Assembly: GCF_022347765.1 (NCBI RefSeq)
Contig: NZ_JAKRFZ010000005.1
Location: 186,001-250,000 of the forward strand
Direction: 5' to 3'
Source: Pseudoalteromonas sp. OOF1S-7
GTDB taxonomy: Bacteria > Pseudomonadota > Gammaproteobacteria > Enterobacterales > Alteromonadaceae
Length of the DNA stretch: 64,000 bases
The first letter of the stretch is position 1, and every line of letters begins with the position of its first letter. The notes beneath the pieces are model-generated. The model ran no database searches and had not been told where the DNA came from. It saw only the letters and a program-made list of their open reading frames with translations. This document shows, one piece after another, positions 9,159-18,957 of this stretch. The position numbers and the translations under genes are program-made.

Positions 9159-10997
9159 TTAGGTTTTGAATTTGGCGATCAGTTGCTTTAACGTCGCCGC
9201 CATGTCGCTGAGCTTTTGTGCATCGCCCCGGGTGGCTTCTGCAGAGCTCAAAGTGTGATCAGCCAGATGGCTGATTTCACTGGATTCCGCCAGCGCTTGC
9301 TGGGTAGCAACTGCCTGGCGTTTTACCTGATCGCTGATCACATGACCTTGCTGATCGATGTCGGCCATGCTCTGCTCTGCTGCACTGAGTACCTGATTGG
9401 TCTCATTCGCCGCACTAACACCTTGCTCCATTTTTTCCACACTGCTGAGCATTTTCTTTTGGGTATCGTTTGATGCCTGCTGCAGAGAGTGAATAATCGA
9501 ATGGATCTCTTCGGTCTGTTGCTGGGTTCTTTGTGCCAGGGTGCGTACTTCATCGGCCACCACGGCAAAACCGCGACCTTGTTCACCTGCGCGCGCTGCC
9601 TCAATGGCTGCATTAAGTGCCAGTAAGTTGGTTTGTTCGGCGATTTCGCTGATCCCCAGGCTCACTTTACTGATGTTCTGGCTGTCTTGTGCCAGCTTGT
9701 CCAGCGCAATGCGGCTTTCTTCAAACTCACGTTGCAACACGGTCATGTGCTCTGCCAGCCGGGTGGTATTCTCACTGCCTTGCTTAACTTGTTGCGCCGC
9801 CGTTGCAGCCAGCTCGGTAGCATGATGGGCTGAGGTCTCAACAGCATCCGCGGCATTGGCCATTTCACTGAGTGCCTGATGCACCGTCTGGATCTTCGCC
9901 TGCTGCTGTGCCACGTCTTCACGGGTGTCCTGACTTATCTGGCGTAGTTTATCAGTGGCACCATACAAGTCGGTCGAGGTGGTCCTGACATTACCCAGCA
10001 AATGCACAAAGGCATCCAGCACTGCATTATATTGACGGAGGATCTCGCTGAGCTCATCTTTACCGCGAGGCTGTGCCCGTGTGCTCAGGTCGCCCGATGA
10101 AGCACGCTGAGCGGAGGTCGAAAACTCGGCGATGGTATCTACGACAGCAAAGTAAAAGCCCAGCATTAAATATAAAGCCAGCAGCAGGCTGAGTACTGAG
10201 GCCAGCGCTACCAGGTTACGGATCCAACGCTCCCGTGTCAGTTTGTCATCAAGCAGGGTTTGCAAAGTGGGGGTCGCAGTGTTGATAAGGCCGGTGAGTT
10301 GAGTCAGCACATCACGATGTAAGGTGTTAAAAGCACCGCTGGTCAGTTCGATGTCATCCGGTTCAAGGAGCTTATCTTTAATGGCGCGATGATAGTTATC
10401 GAGCGCGCGGTTTAATGCGGTTATCTTGTCCTGAAGGCGTTTATTGACATATTTATTATTCGCCGTTGCAACTGCCAGTTTGTTATTGAGCTGGGTTTTA
10501 ACCAGAGGAAGTACTTTATTCAGATTCGACAGCGCAATGAAAGAGTCGGGGGTAAAACGGCCACTGTTGATGATTTCACTCGCCTGCCCGGCGATGCCAT
10601 TTACCTGGCTGATCACATTGGGCAGTGATTCAACCAGCGAGCGGTTCAGGTAAGAGCGACTCAGATCATTGTCTATCGCCAGTTTGGAGGTAATGGATAA
10701 ATGCTCCAGCTCGTCTCCAGGCTTAAGGCCTTTGGCAAACGGGCTGCGCGCCAGTACCTGGGCGTTGCGCTTTGCCTGCTGGTTCAGCAGGTTTTCTAAA
10801 ATGGGCGGGTAAAATTGCAGGCCGGCGCGCTGTTGCTGACTGATCTGAATGGACTGGGTCAGGGTTGAGTTGAGAAAAAATAAACTCAGACTGAGTGGTA
10901 GCAGAAGAATACCAAATACCAGGCTGATTTTGGTTTTGTATTTTAACTGTGCCATAAAAGCAATGGCGGGGCTGGCAGCTGATCTGAGTCCTGTCAT
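9159..10997 (-). CDS. Methyl-accepting chemotaxis protein
   Basis: A 612-residue inner-membrane chemoreceptor. A membrane segment near residues 25-45 and another near 262-285 ([20 protein letters not shown]) flank a periplasmic, mostly helical sensor domain of about 215 residues. A HAMP linker follows, then a long coiled-coil signalling domain with the hairpin tip [20 protein letters not shown] and [15 protein letters not shown]. There is no C-terminal NWETF-like pentapeptide for CheR/CheB tethering. Ligand is unknown. The ATG at 10997 has a weak ribosome binding site; an in-frame ATG 14 codons later ([11 protein letters not shown]) is an alternative start. Convergent with mrcB. Confidence 0.9.
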   Translation of the reverse strand: MTGLRSAASPAIAFMAQLKYKTKISLVFGILLLPLSLSLFFLNSTLTQSIQISQQQRAGLQFYPPILENLLNQQAKRNAQVLARSPFAKGLKPGDELEHLSITSKLAIDNDLSRSYLNRSLVESLPNVISQVNGIAGQASEIINSGRFTPDSFIALSNLNKVLPLVKTQLNNKLAVATANNKYVNKRLQDKITALNRALDNYHRAIKDKLLEPDDIELTSGAFNTLHRDVLTQLTGLINTATPTLQTLLDDKLTRERWIRNLVALASVLSLLLALYLMLGFYFAVVDTIAEFSTSAQRASSGDLSTRAQPRGKDELSEILRQYNAVLDAFVHLLGNVRTTSTDLYGATDKLRQISQDTREDVAQQQAKIQTVHQALSEMANAADAVETSAHHATELAATAAQQVKQGSENTTRLAEHMTVLQREFEESRIALDKLAQDSQNISKVSLGISEIAEQTNLLALNAAIEAARAGEQGRGFAVVADEVRTLAQRTQQQTEEIHSIIHSLQQASNDTQKKMLSSVEKMEQGVSAANETNQVLSAAEQSMADIDQQGHVISDQVKRQAVATQQALAESSEISHLADHTLSSAEATRGDAQKLSDMAATLKQLIAKFKT

Positions 10998-11086
10998 AAT
11001 TTTATCTTTGTTTATAAGTCATTGGTAAGAGACCGGGTATAAGCAAAGAATAGTTCAAAGCGGTGAAAGTTTTTACTGACAGAACT

Positions 11087-11110
11087 AAAAAAAGCCCCGT
11101 GGGGCTTTTT
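11087..11110 (-). terminator. Rho-independent terminator after hemL
   Basis: AAAAAGCCCC and GGGGCTTTTT form a tight hairpin (two unpaired bases between arms, likely four in practice). On the minus strand it is followed by T's and lies 27 bases after the hemL stop. Confidence 0.85.
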
Positions 11111-11136
11111 AGAATGCATTAACTGAAGGTCAGTGT

Positions 11137-12423
11137 TCAGGCTGCCAGCTTGGCGAATGCACGCTCTGCGGCTTTGATTGTCTGTGCAATGTCATCATCA
11201 CTGTGCATAGTGCTGACAAACCCGGCTTCGAATGCCGAGGGGGCCAGATACACGCCTTCTTCCAGCATCAGGTGGAAAAAGCGTTTGAAGCGTGCCAGGT
11301 CGCACTTAGTTGCCTGCTGATAAGTATCAACGCGTTGTGCTTCGGTAAAGAAGAAGCCAAACATGCCACCGGCATAGTTGGTGGTCAGGGCAATGCCAGC
11401 GGCATCTGCGGCTTGCTGAAATCCGTCGCACAGCTGTTTGCTCTTGGCTTCAAGATCGTCGTGCAGGCCCGGCTCTGAGAGCAGTTCCAGAGCTTTCAGG
11501 CCGGCCGCCATGGCGATTGGGTTACCAGATAAAGTACCTGCCTGATAAACCGGGCCCACTGGGGCAATGTAGTCCATGATTTCGCGCTTACCACCGAAAG
11601 CTCCTACTGGCATACCGCCACCAATCACTTTACCCAGACAAGTCAGGTCTGGTTCGATATTGTAATAGGCCTGGGCACCGCCCAATGCAACCCGAAAGCC
11701 GGTCATGACCTCATCGAAGATCAGGACCGATTTGTGAGTGTCACACACGTCGCGCAGACCTTCCAGAAAGCCTTCAACGGGTGGAATACAGTTCATGTTG
11801 CCCGCCACCGGCTCAACGATAATACAGGCGATTTGGTCCGGATATTGTGCAAAGATGGCCTTTACTTCATCCAGGTTATTGAACGACACGGTTAAGGTGT
11901 GTTTTGCAAAGTCTGCCGGGATACCCGGAGAGTTAGGCACGCCCATGGTCAGTGCTCCAGAACCTGCTTTTACCAGCAAAGAGTCGGCATGGCCGTGGTA
12001 GCAGCCTTCAAACTTCAGGATCTTATCTCTGCCAGTGTAACCGCGTGCCAGACGAATAGCGCTCATGGTTGCTTCAGTACCTGAGCTTACCATGCGCACT
12101 TTGTCGATTGAGGGCACCAGCGCTTTGACTTTTTCTGCCATCAGGATTTCGCTTTTAGTCGGTGCGCCATAGCTCAGGCCATTTTCTACCGCATCCAGTA
12201 CGGCTTGTTTGATCTGGGGATGGTTATGGCCCAGGATCATCGGTCCCCATGAACCCACATAATCGATATAGCGCTTCCCATCTGCATCATAAGTATGCGG
12301 GCCTTCTGCCTTATTGATAAACAGTGGCGTGCCACCTACGCCGTTAAATGCACGAACGGGTGAGTTAACACCACCCGGGATAGACTCCTGGGCACGAGAG
12401 AAGAGATCTTGACTGATTGTCAT
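11137..12423 (-). CDS. hemL: Glutamate-1-semialdehyde 2,1-aminomutase
   Basis: PLP enzyme that makes 5-aminolevulinate, the tetrapyrrole precursor, in the C5 pathway. The ATG at 12423 ([18 protein letters not shown]) has an AAGGA ribosome binding site and gives the usual 428 residues; the upstream in-frame start at 12459 lacks family similarity. Visible marks are [20 protein letters not shown], the PLP-binding [10 protein letters not shown] and the Schiff-base lysine in [14 protein letters not shown]. In E. coli hemL neighbours clcA and erpA; here pyrB and hemJ sit between hemL and that pair. Confidence in function is very high. Confidence 0.96.
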   Translation of the reverse strand: MTISQDLFSRAQESIPGGVNSPVRAFNGVGGTPLFINKAEGPHTYDADGKRYIDYVGSWGPMILGHNHPQIKQAVLDAVENGLSYGAPTKSEILMAEKVKALVPSIDKVRMVSSGTEATMSAIRLARGYTGRDKILKFEGCYHGHADSLLVKAGSGALTMGVPNSPGIPADFAKHTLTVSFNNLDEVKAIFAQYPDQIACIIVEPVAGNMNCIPPVEGFLEGLRDVCDTHKSVLIFDEVMTGFRVALGGAQAYYNIEPDLTCLGKVIGGGMPVGAFGGKREIMDYIAPVGPVYQAGTLSGNPIAMAAGLKALELLSEPGLHDDLEAKSKQLCDGFQQAADAAGIALTTNYAGGMFGFFFTEAQRVDTYQQATKCDLARFKRFFHLMLEEGVYLAPSAFEAGFVSTMHSDDDIAQTIKAAERAFAKLAA

Positions 12424-12501
12424 AATGTGTCCTTTTGTTTTGTGCCGGGGGTATCTCAAACGTCATTCAGCTACCCCCGGCCATGAAACGAAATAAGTGG
12501 A

Positions 12502-13518
12502 TTAGGTGTCGCGCTTGCGGCTGAACCAGGGCACGTCCACTTCGTATTGCTCAACCTTGTCGGCAACCCCCAGTGTCAGTGCAAACAACGCCATGCGGAT
12601 CAACACGCCATTTTGAACCTGACGGAAGATGGCCAGGTTGTCATTATTATTCAGGTCGTTATCTAGCTCGTTGGCATCGCCACGGCTGTCGCGCGGCAGT
12701 GGGTGCATTAATACTGATTGCGGCTTACAGTGGGCTTCGTAAATGGCCTGGCTAATGCGAAAACCACCGCGGTACTTATTGGCTTCTTCCTGAGATGGAA
12801 AGCGCTCTTCCTGAATGCGGGTCTGATAAACGATATCGGCCGCCAGATTACCTTCCATCTTTGACACCAGTTCAATCTGGTGGCCGGCGTTACTGACTGC
12901 GTCCAGAATATAATCAGGCATCTGCAAACCGTCCGGAGCGACCATAGAAAAGCGTACGTTTTTATAGTGACAGAGCAGCTTAGACAGAGAGTGGACCGTC
13001 CGGCCATACTTGAGATCGCCCACCAGGGCGATGTGCATACCGTCAATGCCGCGCTCAAAACGGCCCAGCTCACGCTCTATCGTGAGCAGATCCAGCAGCG
13101 CCTGGGTCGGGTGTTCATTCGGGCCGTCACCGCCGTTGATCACTGGCACGTCTGATCCCGTTGCAAATTCTGCCACGGATCCGGCATCCGGGTGGCGCAT
13201 AGCGACGGCATCGGCATAGGCTGAGATCACCCGGGCCGTATCATACAGGGATTCACCTTTTGCTAAGGCAGAGCTTTGCATACCTGTGGTCTCTCTGACC
13301 GTGCCACCTAGCAGGTTAAAAGCGGTTCCGAAACTGACACGCGTTCGGGTACTGGGCTCAAAAAACAGGTTGGCTAATACGGCACCTTCTAATACGTTGG
13401 TGCGCTTGTACTTTTTAGCGTAGGGTTCCATTTTCTTTGCAACATTGAAAATCAGCTCAATGGCTTCTCTGTCGAGTTCGTTGACGGAGAGGATGTTTTC
13501 ACCTTGGAAACTTAACAT
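12502..13518 (-). CDS. pyrB: Aspartate carbamoyltransferase catalytic chain
   Basis: Joins carbamoyl phosphate and aspartate in the first committed step of pyrimidine synthesis. The start at 13518 (MLSFQGENILSVNELDRE) is chosen by homology and gives 338 residues; the frame stays open 40 codons further upstream but that part is not family-like. Carbamoyl-phosphate site FFEPSTRTRVSF, the HPTQALLDL motif and HPLPRD are intact. The product is longer than E. coli PyrB (311), mainly at the C-terminus. No pyrI regulatory-chain gene is adjacent; the next minus-strand gene downstream is hemL, so the usual pyrBI pair is not present here. Confidence 0.95.
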   Translation of the reverse strand: MLSFQGENILSVNELDREAIELIFNVAKKMEPYAKKYKRTNVLEGAVLANLFFEPSTRTRVSFGTAFNLLGGTVRETTGMQSSALAKGESLYDTARVISAYADAVAMRHPDAGSVAEFATGSDVPVINGGDGPNEHPTQALLDLLTIERELGRFERGIDGMHIALVGDLKYGRTVHSLSKLLCHYKNVRFSMVAPDGLQMPDYILDAVSNAGHQIELVSKMEGNLAADIVYQTRIQEERFPSQEEANKYRGGFRISQAIYEAHCKPQSVLMHPLPRDSRGDANELDNDLNNNDNLAIFRQVQNGVLIRMALFALTLGVADKVEQYEVDVPWFSRKRDT

Positions 13519-13691
13519 GCGGCGATTCCTAATCACAGATTGACAACAGGAGGCGGGGAGCACTCCTAACCGAGCTCGCAAAACAGGGCGTATCAGACGC
13601 ACACTGTGTTGTGTAACTGGAGCGACATAATAGCACAATTCTGTTGCTTAGGCGTGGAAAATGACGGCCGGATAGCCGCCATAGTGTGAGA

Positions 13692-14126
13692 TCAGAAAAC
13701 TGGTTTCACGATGGCGAGCATAACGATGATCAGCAGCAGTATAACCGGGAATTCGTTGAAGATGCGATAGAAGCGATCACTACGCTCGTTACGGTCGTGC
13801 TTAAAGTCCGCCAGTAGTTTAAAACAGTAAGCATGATACACATACAGCATAATGACCGGCACCAACTTGTAGTGCAGCCACAGATTAGCACGGAACCATT
13901 CACGGCCATAACTGGTGATCAACAACACCCCGAAAACGGCCGTGAGTACAGCAAAGGGGGTAACAAAGTAAAGCAGGCGTCGCTCCATGATTTTTAGCAT
14001 GGCTGAGCAGGGCTTCTCGTCCGTCATGGCATGGTAAACAAACAGCCTTGGCAGATAGAAAATACCGGCAAACCAGGCAACCATAAAAAAGATGTGTAGC
14101 GCTTTATACACAAGTATCGTCGTCAT
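13692..14126 (-). CDS. hemJ: Protoporphyrinogen IX oxidase HemJ
   Basis: Inner-membrane enzyme that oxidises protoporphyrinogen IX to protoporphyrin IX in heme synthesis, replacing HemG/HemY. The 144-residue product has four membrane segments and the signature opening KALHIFFMVAWFAGIFYLPR with the conserved histidine at residue 11, plus LHYKLVPVIMLYVYH later. Length is normal for the UPF0093/HemJ family. It starts 28 bases downstream of the clcA stop, so both may be co-transcribed, and it lies close to hemL, another heme gene. Confidence 0.9.
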   Translation of the reverse strand: MTTILVYKALHIFFMVAWFAGIFYLPRLFVYHAMTDEKPCSAMLKIMERRLLYFVTPFAVLTAVFGVLLITSYGREWFRANLWLHYKLVPVIMLYVYHAYCFKLLADFKHDRNERSDRFYRIFNEFPVILLLIIVMLAIVKPVF

Positions 14127-14154
14127 AGAACCTCTTGGTTATCGTTTAGTGCAA

Positions 14155-15837
14155 TTACAACAAACTGTTTCTCATGGTGAGAATATGGCGGATCTGATCC
14201 CACCGCAGCAGACCCATTATTTGTTCATTATTCTTTTGATTATACACATAGACGGCACCGGAGCGCTTGTCCTTGAGGATATCAAATGCGTCTGCCAGTG
14301 TTGCCTGTGTACTCAGTCCCTGTAATTCGATATAGGTAATGGTCATGCTTTGTTCCGAGATTAAACTGAGGTCATACTCGGCCAGTCGGTAACCATGTTC
14401 TTCGTCGTATACGATCAGCGGAGTCTGGCTGTCAATGGCCGACAGAGTTGCTCGGATCTGCTCCTTGTCATCGGAATAAAGAAGCTTAAAACCTTCGTCC
14501 ATTTCCTCCATGATCCCCACTTTTTGTAAGGCCTCTTTGGCGGGAGAAACCTGGTAGGGCAGCCCTTGAAAGTCCAACTGTTGTAAGAAAATCGAGCGGT
14601 TGCCAAATACCTGCAGTGCGGTGACATAGGCGCAGGAGATCACTATCATGGCAGGCACCACAATCTGTGGACTGGAAGTCAGCTCCATCACCGCGGTCAG
14701 CGCCGCCAAAGGCGCATGCAAAGTGGCTGCCAGCAGGCCTGCCATGCCCAGTACACCATAGGTGCCTGCAACACTGATTTCGGGAGAAATAAACTGAGCA
14801 AAATAGGCCATCAGTGTGCCAATCAATACGCCCAGTCCGATAACCGGGCCGATGATCCCACCAGGGATCCCCAGTCCGATAGCAAAGATGGTGGCCAGTA
14901 ACTTAGCTATTAGAATGGTTGTCAGCAATTGTAATTCACCGGGCGTCTCAACGGCGATTTTAATGGCGCTCATGCCTGAGCCCATGGCTTCCGGCACCAG
15001 ATACCCGATCAGGCCGGCCAATAACCCGGCGAGCATCAGGCGGGGAAACATACTGATGGGCTTAAAGGTTTTGATGATCATCATCAGATTCTGATTAAAC
15101 GCAAAGGCAATGGCGCCAAGTACAAAGCCACATAAAATCAAAAACGGATAGTGCCAGAAGGATAAGGCAGATACGCTGATCAGCGATAACTCCAGATCAT
15201 GGCCAAACACATATTGGGTAGCGAGTGCACCGGTCACGGCTGCGAGCATGATTGGCACGAAGATATGAATTTTGTATTCCCGTAGCACTACCTCCATCAC
15301 GAAGATCACCGCCGCCAGAGGCGTATTGAACGACGCGGCTATCCCGGCTGCGACGCCACAACCTGCCAGAGTCCGTGCGGCGTTCATAGGTAGATGCAGG
15401 CGCTCGGCTAAGATGCTGGCACCGGTGGCGCCCATGTGTACAGATGGACCTTCCCGGCCAACGGAAAAACCGCTGATAAGGGCAACGGCGCCGCCAAAGA
15501 ACTGGTTAACTGAGTTCCAGATTGGCATTTGCCCGTAATGTTGTTTAATACGATAGATAACAAAAGGAATGCCGAGGCGGTAGTGCTTAAAGCCTGTCAG
15601 GCTGGCAAACAGGGCGATGAGCAATGCGGCACCCACAGGTAACAGGACACGCTGGTGCTCGGGCAGGGTGGTAAAGTCATCCGGACTGTCCAAAAACATC
15701 CCCTGTACCAGCATGATGGTCAGACGAAATAAAATGATCAATATTGCAGCAATCAAGCCCGCGCCAATGCCCAGCAAACACAGCTGAATGGACGTTTTTG
15801 GTTTCGCTAAGCGACGGCGTAAATTATCGAGCGACAT
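14155..15837 (-). CDS. ClC family chloride channel/transporter with C-terminal CBS region
   Basis: A 560-residue inner-membrane ClC protein. The central gating motif GREGP is intact, including its glutamate, which in family members acts in Cl-/H+ exchange; GIPGGIIGP supplies another anion-site helix end. The first GSGIP-type motif reads GSGMS here. After about 420 membrane residues there is a soluble tail of about 140 residues that looks like a CBS pair (ending GAVYVYNQKNNEQIMGLLRWDQ), which E. coli ClcA lacks. The neighbourhood (hemL, clcA, erpA) matches E. coli clcA, but the extra tail makes an exact orthology claim unsafe. Whether it is a channel or an exchanger cannot be told from sequence. 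Confidence 0.88.
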   Translation of the reverse strand: MSLDNLRRRLAKPKTSIQLCLLGIGAGLIAAILIILFRLTIMLVQGMFLDSPDDFTTLPEHQRVLLPVGAALLIALFASLTGFKHYRLGIPFVIYRIKQHYGQMPIWNSVNQFFGGAVALISGFSVGREGPSVHMGATGASILAERLHLPMNAARTLAGCGVAAGIAASFNTPLAAVIFVMEVVLREYKIHIFVPIMLAAVTGALATQYVFGHDLELSLISVSALSFWHYPFLILCGFVLGAIAFAFNQNLMMIIKTFKPISMFPRLMLAGLLAGLIGYLVPEAMGSGMSAIKIAVETPGELQLLTTILIAKLLATIFAIGLGIPGGIIGPVIGLGVLIGTLMAYFAQFISPEISVAGTYGVLGMAGLLAATLHAPLAALTAVMELTSSPQIVVPAMIVISCAYVTALQVFGNRSIFLQQLDFQGLPYQVSPAKEALQKVGIMEEMDEGFKLLYSDDKEQIRATLSAIDSQTPLIVYDEEHGYRLAEYDLSLISEQSMTITYIELQGLSTQATLADAFDILKDKRSGAVYVYNQKNNEQIMGLLRWDQIRHILTMRNSLL

Positions 15838-16170
15838 ACAATCTTGACCTGTTGAGAATCTGAATTGGTGCGAGCATTAGCCCACTTTATTGCTGCATAT
15901 ACTGAATTTAGCCCTAACCTGATTATTCTAGGACCACAAAGACGTCAAGGCAGCGTTGTGACGCTTATCCACCGCGACGAACGCGAAGCGCATTGCTCGG
16001 TTGCTCAAGGTATCTAGTGGTGCGTGGTGTCCGTGATATCAACAGTTGTAGCATAGTATACTTGGTTGATAAGTGTATCAAATAATCTAAGTCCTTGTAA
16101 TTAAGTAAATCAATCGACTGAGCAACGAAATGGGTGAAAGGCAGGCGCTGCTCTCCATGTGTACCAGTCT
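15838..16170. other. Upstream intergenic region between clcA and the erpA promoter
   Basis: About 330 bases with no credible gene. The middle (about 15935-16020) is GC-richer than the flanks and has short complementary segments such as GCGACGAACGCG, but no known RNA family was recognised. It should hold the clcA/hemJ promoter on the minus strand; I could not define it. Confidence 0.4.
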
Positions 16171-16203
16171 ATACTTGATTAAAATAGTCAGGTATTAGAT
16201 AAT
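16171..16203 (+). promoter_or_regulatory. IscR type 1 box overlapping the erpA promoter
   Basis: Bases 16171-16195 match the published type 1 IscR consensus (ATASYYGACT RWWWY AGTCRRSTAT) at 24 of 25 positions; the only difference is GATT for GACT in the left half. A promoter overlaps it: -35 TTGATT at 16175-16180, 17-base spacer, -10 GATAAT at 16198-16203. This predicts repression of erpA by [2Fe-2S]-IscR when Fe-S supply is adequate. The iscR gene is not in this window. Confidence 0.75.
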
Positions 16204-16235
16204 TCCGCTACTAAATGTACAGGGGTCGAATACAC

Positions 16236-16574
16236 ATGTCTGATCAGATACCGATTAAATTTTCCGATGCGGCGGCAAATCGCGTGAAAGAACTTATCTC
16301 AGAGGAAGAAAACCCGAACCTTAAGCTGCGAGTGTATGTGACCGGCGGCGGATGCTCAGGGTTTCAATACGGGTTTACCTTTGATGAAAAAACCAATCCG
16401 GGTGACCTGGAAATTGAGAAAAACGGAGTGTCTATGGTGGTTGACCCGATGAGCATCCAATATTTGGTTGACGGTGAAGTTGATTATACCGAAGGCCTGG
16501 AAGGTGCGCGCTTTTTTGTCAGTAACCCCAACGCGACAACTACCTGTGGTTGTGGCGCGAGCTTCAGCGTATAA
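16236..16574 (+). CDS. erpA: A-type iron-sulfur carrier ErpA
   Basis: Carries Fe-S clusters from the assembly scaffold to target enzymes, including those of isoprenoid synthesis. The 112-residue product from the ATG at 16236 ([17 protein letters not shown]) has the standard length; the frame opens earlier at 16215 but that extension is not family-like. The three cluster-binding cysteines are in [11 protein letters not shown] and [10 protein letters not shown] near-consensus IscR box sits over its promoter. It is divergent from clcA, as in E. coli. Confidence 0.95.
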   Translation: MSDQIPIKFSDAAANRVKELISEEENPNLKLRVYVTGGGCSGFQYGFTFDEKTNPGDLEIEKNGVSMVVDPMSIQYLVDGEVDYTEGLEGARFFVSNPNATTTCGCGASFSV

Positions 16575-16606
16575 ACCTGCCCTAAATTTTTGTTCTTAGA
16601 TATGAG

Positions 16607-16631
16607 AGCCATGCAGCCGCATGGCTTTGTT
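16607..16631 (+). terminator. Hairpin after erpA
   Basis: AGCCATGC and GCATGGCT form an 8-bp stem with a four-base loop, followed by a weak T-rich run (TTGTTGC). It lies 33 bases after the erpA stop. Confidence 0.6.
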
Positions 16632-16705
16632 GCATCTGTATATGAATAAGATAAACAGCAACCGCCCTGGTAACGTCGTTTTGCTAAAATATCGCCGCTG
16701 TTTTG

Positions 16706-16882
16706 TCAGCCGGGATTGGTTAGATGGATCATCAACACAAAAAACCCTAATACCAGCGTGGAAAATGCGAGAATGTAGATGAATCCGCGTTTGCCTTGTT
16801 TGAGTGGTACGCCATTTACGCGTAAAAAGTAATACCAACCCAGACAGAGCAAAATGGGCAGCAAAAATATGAGCCGGATCAT
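16706..16882 (-). CDS. Small unknown membrane protein, 58 residues
   Basis: Two hydrophobic segments (RLIFLLPILLCLGWYYFL and YILAFSTLVLGFFVLMI) flank a short basic loop (PLKQGKRG), so this is probably a two-helix inner-membrane protein. I chose the ATG at 16882 because a good ribosome binding site (GGGAG) lies eight bases before it; the earlier ATG at 16897 overlaps that site. It converges on erpA. I do not recognise a family and cannot assign a function. Confidence 0.6.
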   Translation of the reverse strand: MIRLIFLLPILLCLGWYYFLRVNGVPLKQGKRGFIYILAFSTLVLGFFVLMIHLTNPG

Positions 16883-17221
16883 CAAAAATTCTCCCAAAAT
16901 TTGTTACTTTATGACAGATTAGCGCTAAACCACTATTTTTAAAAGAAAAAATAAATTATTTCGTATACTGGTACAAGATATAAAATTTTTGTTAAAGTGT
17001 CACAGTAATCTTACCTCTCTATTTTAGGTAAGAAAGTTGAAAATTTAATTAGGTGTTAGAGAAAAGATCGTCTATACCTAATTTGGTACATAGGAACAGG
17101 ACAGGCAAACCGGGTGTTCCTTACTCAGTTTGCTTGACTTGTCATAACACTCGCCGCCACTCGAGACGGGCAAATTTCGTTTGGCAGCATTAATTAATCA
17201 TCGAGTAGGAGATGTTTTATT
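16883..17221. other. Intergenic region with two inverted repeats before a small XRE regulator
   Basis: This 339-base AT-rich gap is the upstream region of both the small membrane protein (minus) and the XRE regulator (plus). It contains CTTACCT / AGGTAAG at 17010-17016 and 17026-17032, and AATTAGGT / ACCTAATT at 17047-17054 and 17076-17083. Both pairs share a TAGGT core, so they may be operators for the adjacent regulator. No gene or known RNA was seen. Confidence 0.45.
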
Positions 17222-17467
17222 ATGATGGGGAAAACGGTTTCTTCTGAAGAAAACAGTAAGTTGACTAAGTGGCTAAAATCAAAGCGTCACGAGAAAGGTC
17301 ATACAATGCGCAGTCTGGCCCAGGTGTTAGGTACACCGCATTCTTTCATTGGCAAAATTGAGAATCAGGAGCGTCGTTTAGACGTGATTGAATTTCTGCG
17401 TTACTGTGAAGCGTTGGAAGTTGACCCATATGAAGGTCTGGCTCTGATCAAAGAAGAGCAGATGTAA
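17222..17467 (+). CDS. Small XRE family DNA-binding regulator
   Basis: An 81-residue, single-domain helix-turn-helix protein. The HTH covers about residues 17-72: WLKSKRHEKGHTMRSLAQVL, then the recognition helix region GTPHSFIGKIENQERRLDV and the closing helices ending in DPYEGLALIKEEQ. A ribosome binding site (TAGGAGATG) lies upstream of the ATG at 17222; a second in-frame ATG follows immediately. It stands alone between a small membrane protein gene and a convergent ampG, with inverted repeats upstream that could be its own operators. Targets are unknown. Confidence 0.85.
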   Translation: MMGKTVSSEENSKLTKWLKSKRHEKGHTMRSLAQVLGTPHSFIGKIENQERRLDVIEFLRYCEALEVDPYEGLALIKEEQM

Positions 17468-17559
17468 ACGACTGGCATCGCCAGTATGTGTGTAGGTGCA
17501 AGGAGCAGCACCTCTATCCCTCTAGCATGGACCTCACACACGGATCATTTTTCTTGCTG

Positions 17560-18942
17560 TTACTCCCCCTGATTGTGATAATTCTGTTCTATCTCATAGA
17601 GCTTATGACGGATCGCATATAAGAATATCAATGACGGCAAGACCATCAGTGCTGTCAGTGCGAAAAAGACCGCCCAGTTGCCGCCTAGCCAGTCATCAAT
17701 CACCACACCGCTGTAGCTTGATAAAACGGTTCTGCCCAGACTGCCTAATGATGCCAGCAAAGCGTAATGGGTGGCGCTGAAGGCGCGATCACACAACATA
17801 GAAATGAATGCCACCATAGCCACCAGGGACCAGGCCTGAGTAAACCCGTCAATCACAATCGCAAGGGCATACAAATGCTCTTTGGGACCAGCGATCGCTA
17901 TCCAGGAAAACATCAGATTGGAGGCTGCCATGGCTACCCCACTGATAAATAAGCCTTTTACAATGCCATATTTGTGATTAAAGATACTGCCCAAAAATGC
18001 GAAAATAATCGTGATAAGGCCGGTCCCGAGTTTAGAATACTGGGCAATCTGACTATTGCTAAAGCCGATTTCTTTATAAAACACGATGGACATACGGGCC
18101 AGAAAGGCTTCGCCGATTTTGAACAAAAAAATAAAGGCCAGTAGCGCCAGGGCGGCCTTTACCCCATTGCGTTTGAAGAAACTGCGAAACGGTTCGACCA
18201 GTGTCACGGCAAGCCAGGCCAGCATACGTTGCAGCCTGCTGTGCTCCAGCGTGCCCAGTCTGAACTGGTATTGGGCTTGTAGCTGTTGTTGCGTGTGCTC
18301 ACGATGCGATACGGGTTCACGGGCAGCCAGAGTGACACCTAACAGCATCAGCATGATCAGTGCCAGCAGGGCGTAGATTTCGGGCCAGTTGATGCCGGGT
18401 AAATCGGCGGCAAAAAACGGAATGGCACCCAGCAGGGCATAGCCACTCCACCAACCGGAGGTGGCCATCGCGGCGGCGGCGGTGGATTTTTCACTTTCCT
18501 CAGGTGGCAGAATATCGATCCGATAGGCATCTATTGCAATATCATGGGTCGCCGCACTCAGAGCAATAATGAAGCACAATAATGCAGCCTGATAAAGGTC
18601 CGTCTTAAGATCGACCTGACTTAAGGCTAGTGCAGACAAGGCAACAATCAGTTGTCCTGCAGCAATCCAGCTACGTCGTTGGCCCAGCCACTGAGTGAGT
18701 AATGGTAAGCGAACCCGATCCAGTAGTGGAGACCATAAAAAGTTAATGGTGTAGGCACTAAACACAATACCAAACAGGCCAATCATACTGCGGCTCAAAC
18801 CTTCATCTTTGAGCCAGGCAGACATCACTGAACCAATTAAAACCCAGGGAAAGCCCTGGCTCACTCCAAAAGCAAAGACCGTGAGCAGGCGTTTATCCCG
18901 ATAATATCTAACGTAGTCGCGCAGGCTGGATGAAATGACCAT
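17560..18942 (-). CDS. ampG: AmpG-type muropeptide permease (MFS)
   Basis: Inner-membrane importer of anhydro-muropeptides for cell-wall recycling. The product is about 460 residues with 12-14 membrane segments. Typical AmpG features are the opening RLLTVFAFGVSQGFPWVLIGSVMSAW, SPLLDRVRLPLL with WLGQRRSW in the first cytoplasmic loop, and AATHDIAIDAYRIDIL. I chose the ATG at 18942; the frame also opens at a GTG at 18957, next to the hairpin. The order yajG, cyclophilin, ampG downstream of bolA recalls E. coli bolA-yajG-ampG and supports the call. Confidence 0.9.
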   Translation of the reverse strand: MVISSSLRDYVRYYRDKRLLTVFAFGVSQGFPWVLIGSVMSAWLKDEGLSRSMIGLFGIVFSAYTINFLWSPLLDRVRLPLLTQWLGQRRSWIAAGQLIVALSALALSQVDLKTDLYQAALLCFIIALSAATHDIAIDAYRIDILPPEESEKSTAAAAMATSGWWSGYALLGAIPFFAADLPGINWPEIYALLALIMLMLLGVTLAAREPVSHREHTQQQLQAQYQFRLGTLEHSRLQRMLAWLAVTLVEPFRSFFKRNGVKAALALLAFIFLFKIGEAFLARMSIVFYKEIGFSNSQIAQYSKLGTGLITIIFAFLGSIFNHKYGIVKGLFISGVAMAASNLMFSWIAIAGPKEHLYALAIVIDGFTQAWSLVAMVAFISMLCDRAFSATHYALLASLGSLGRTVLSSYSGVVIDDWLGGNWAVFFALTALMVLPSLIFLYAIRHKLYEIEQNYHNQGE

Positions 18943-18957
18943 AGTGTTTTCCAACAC

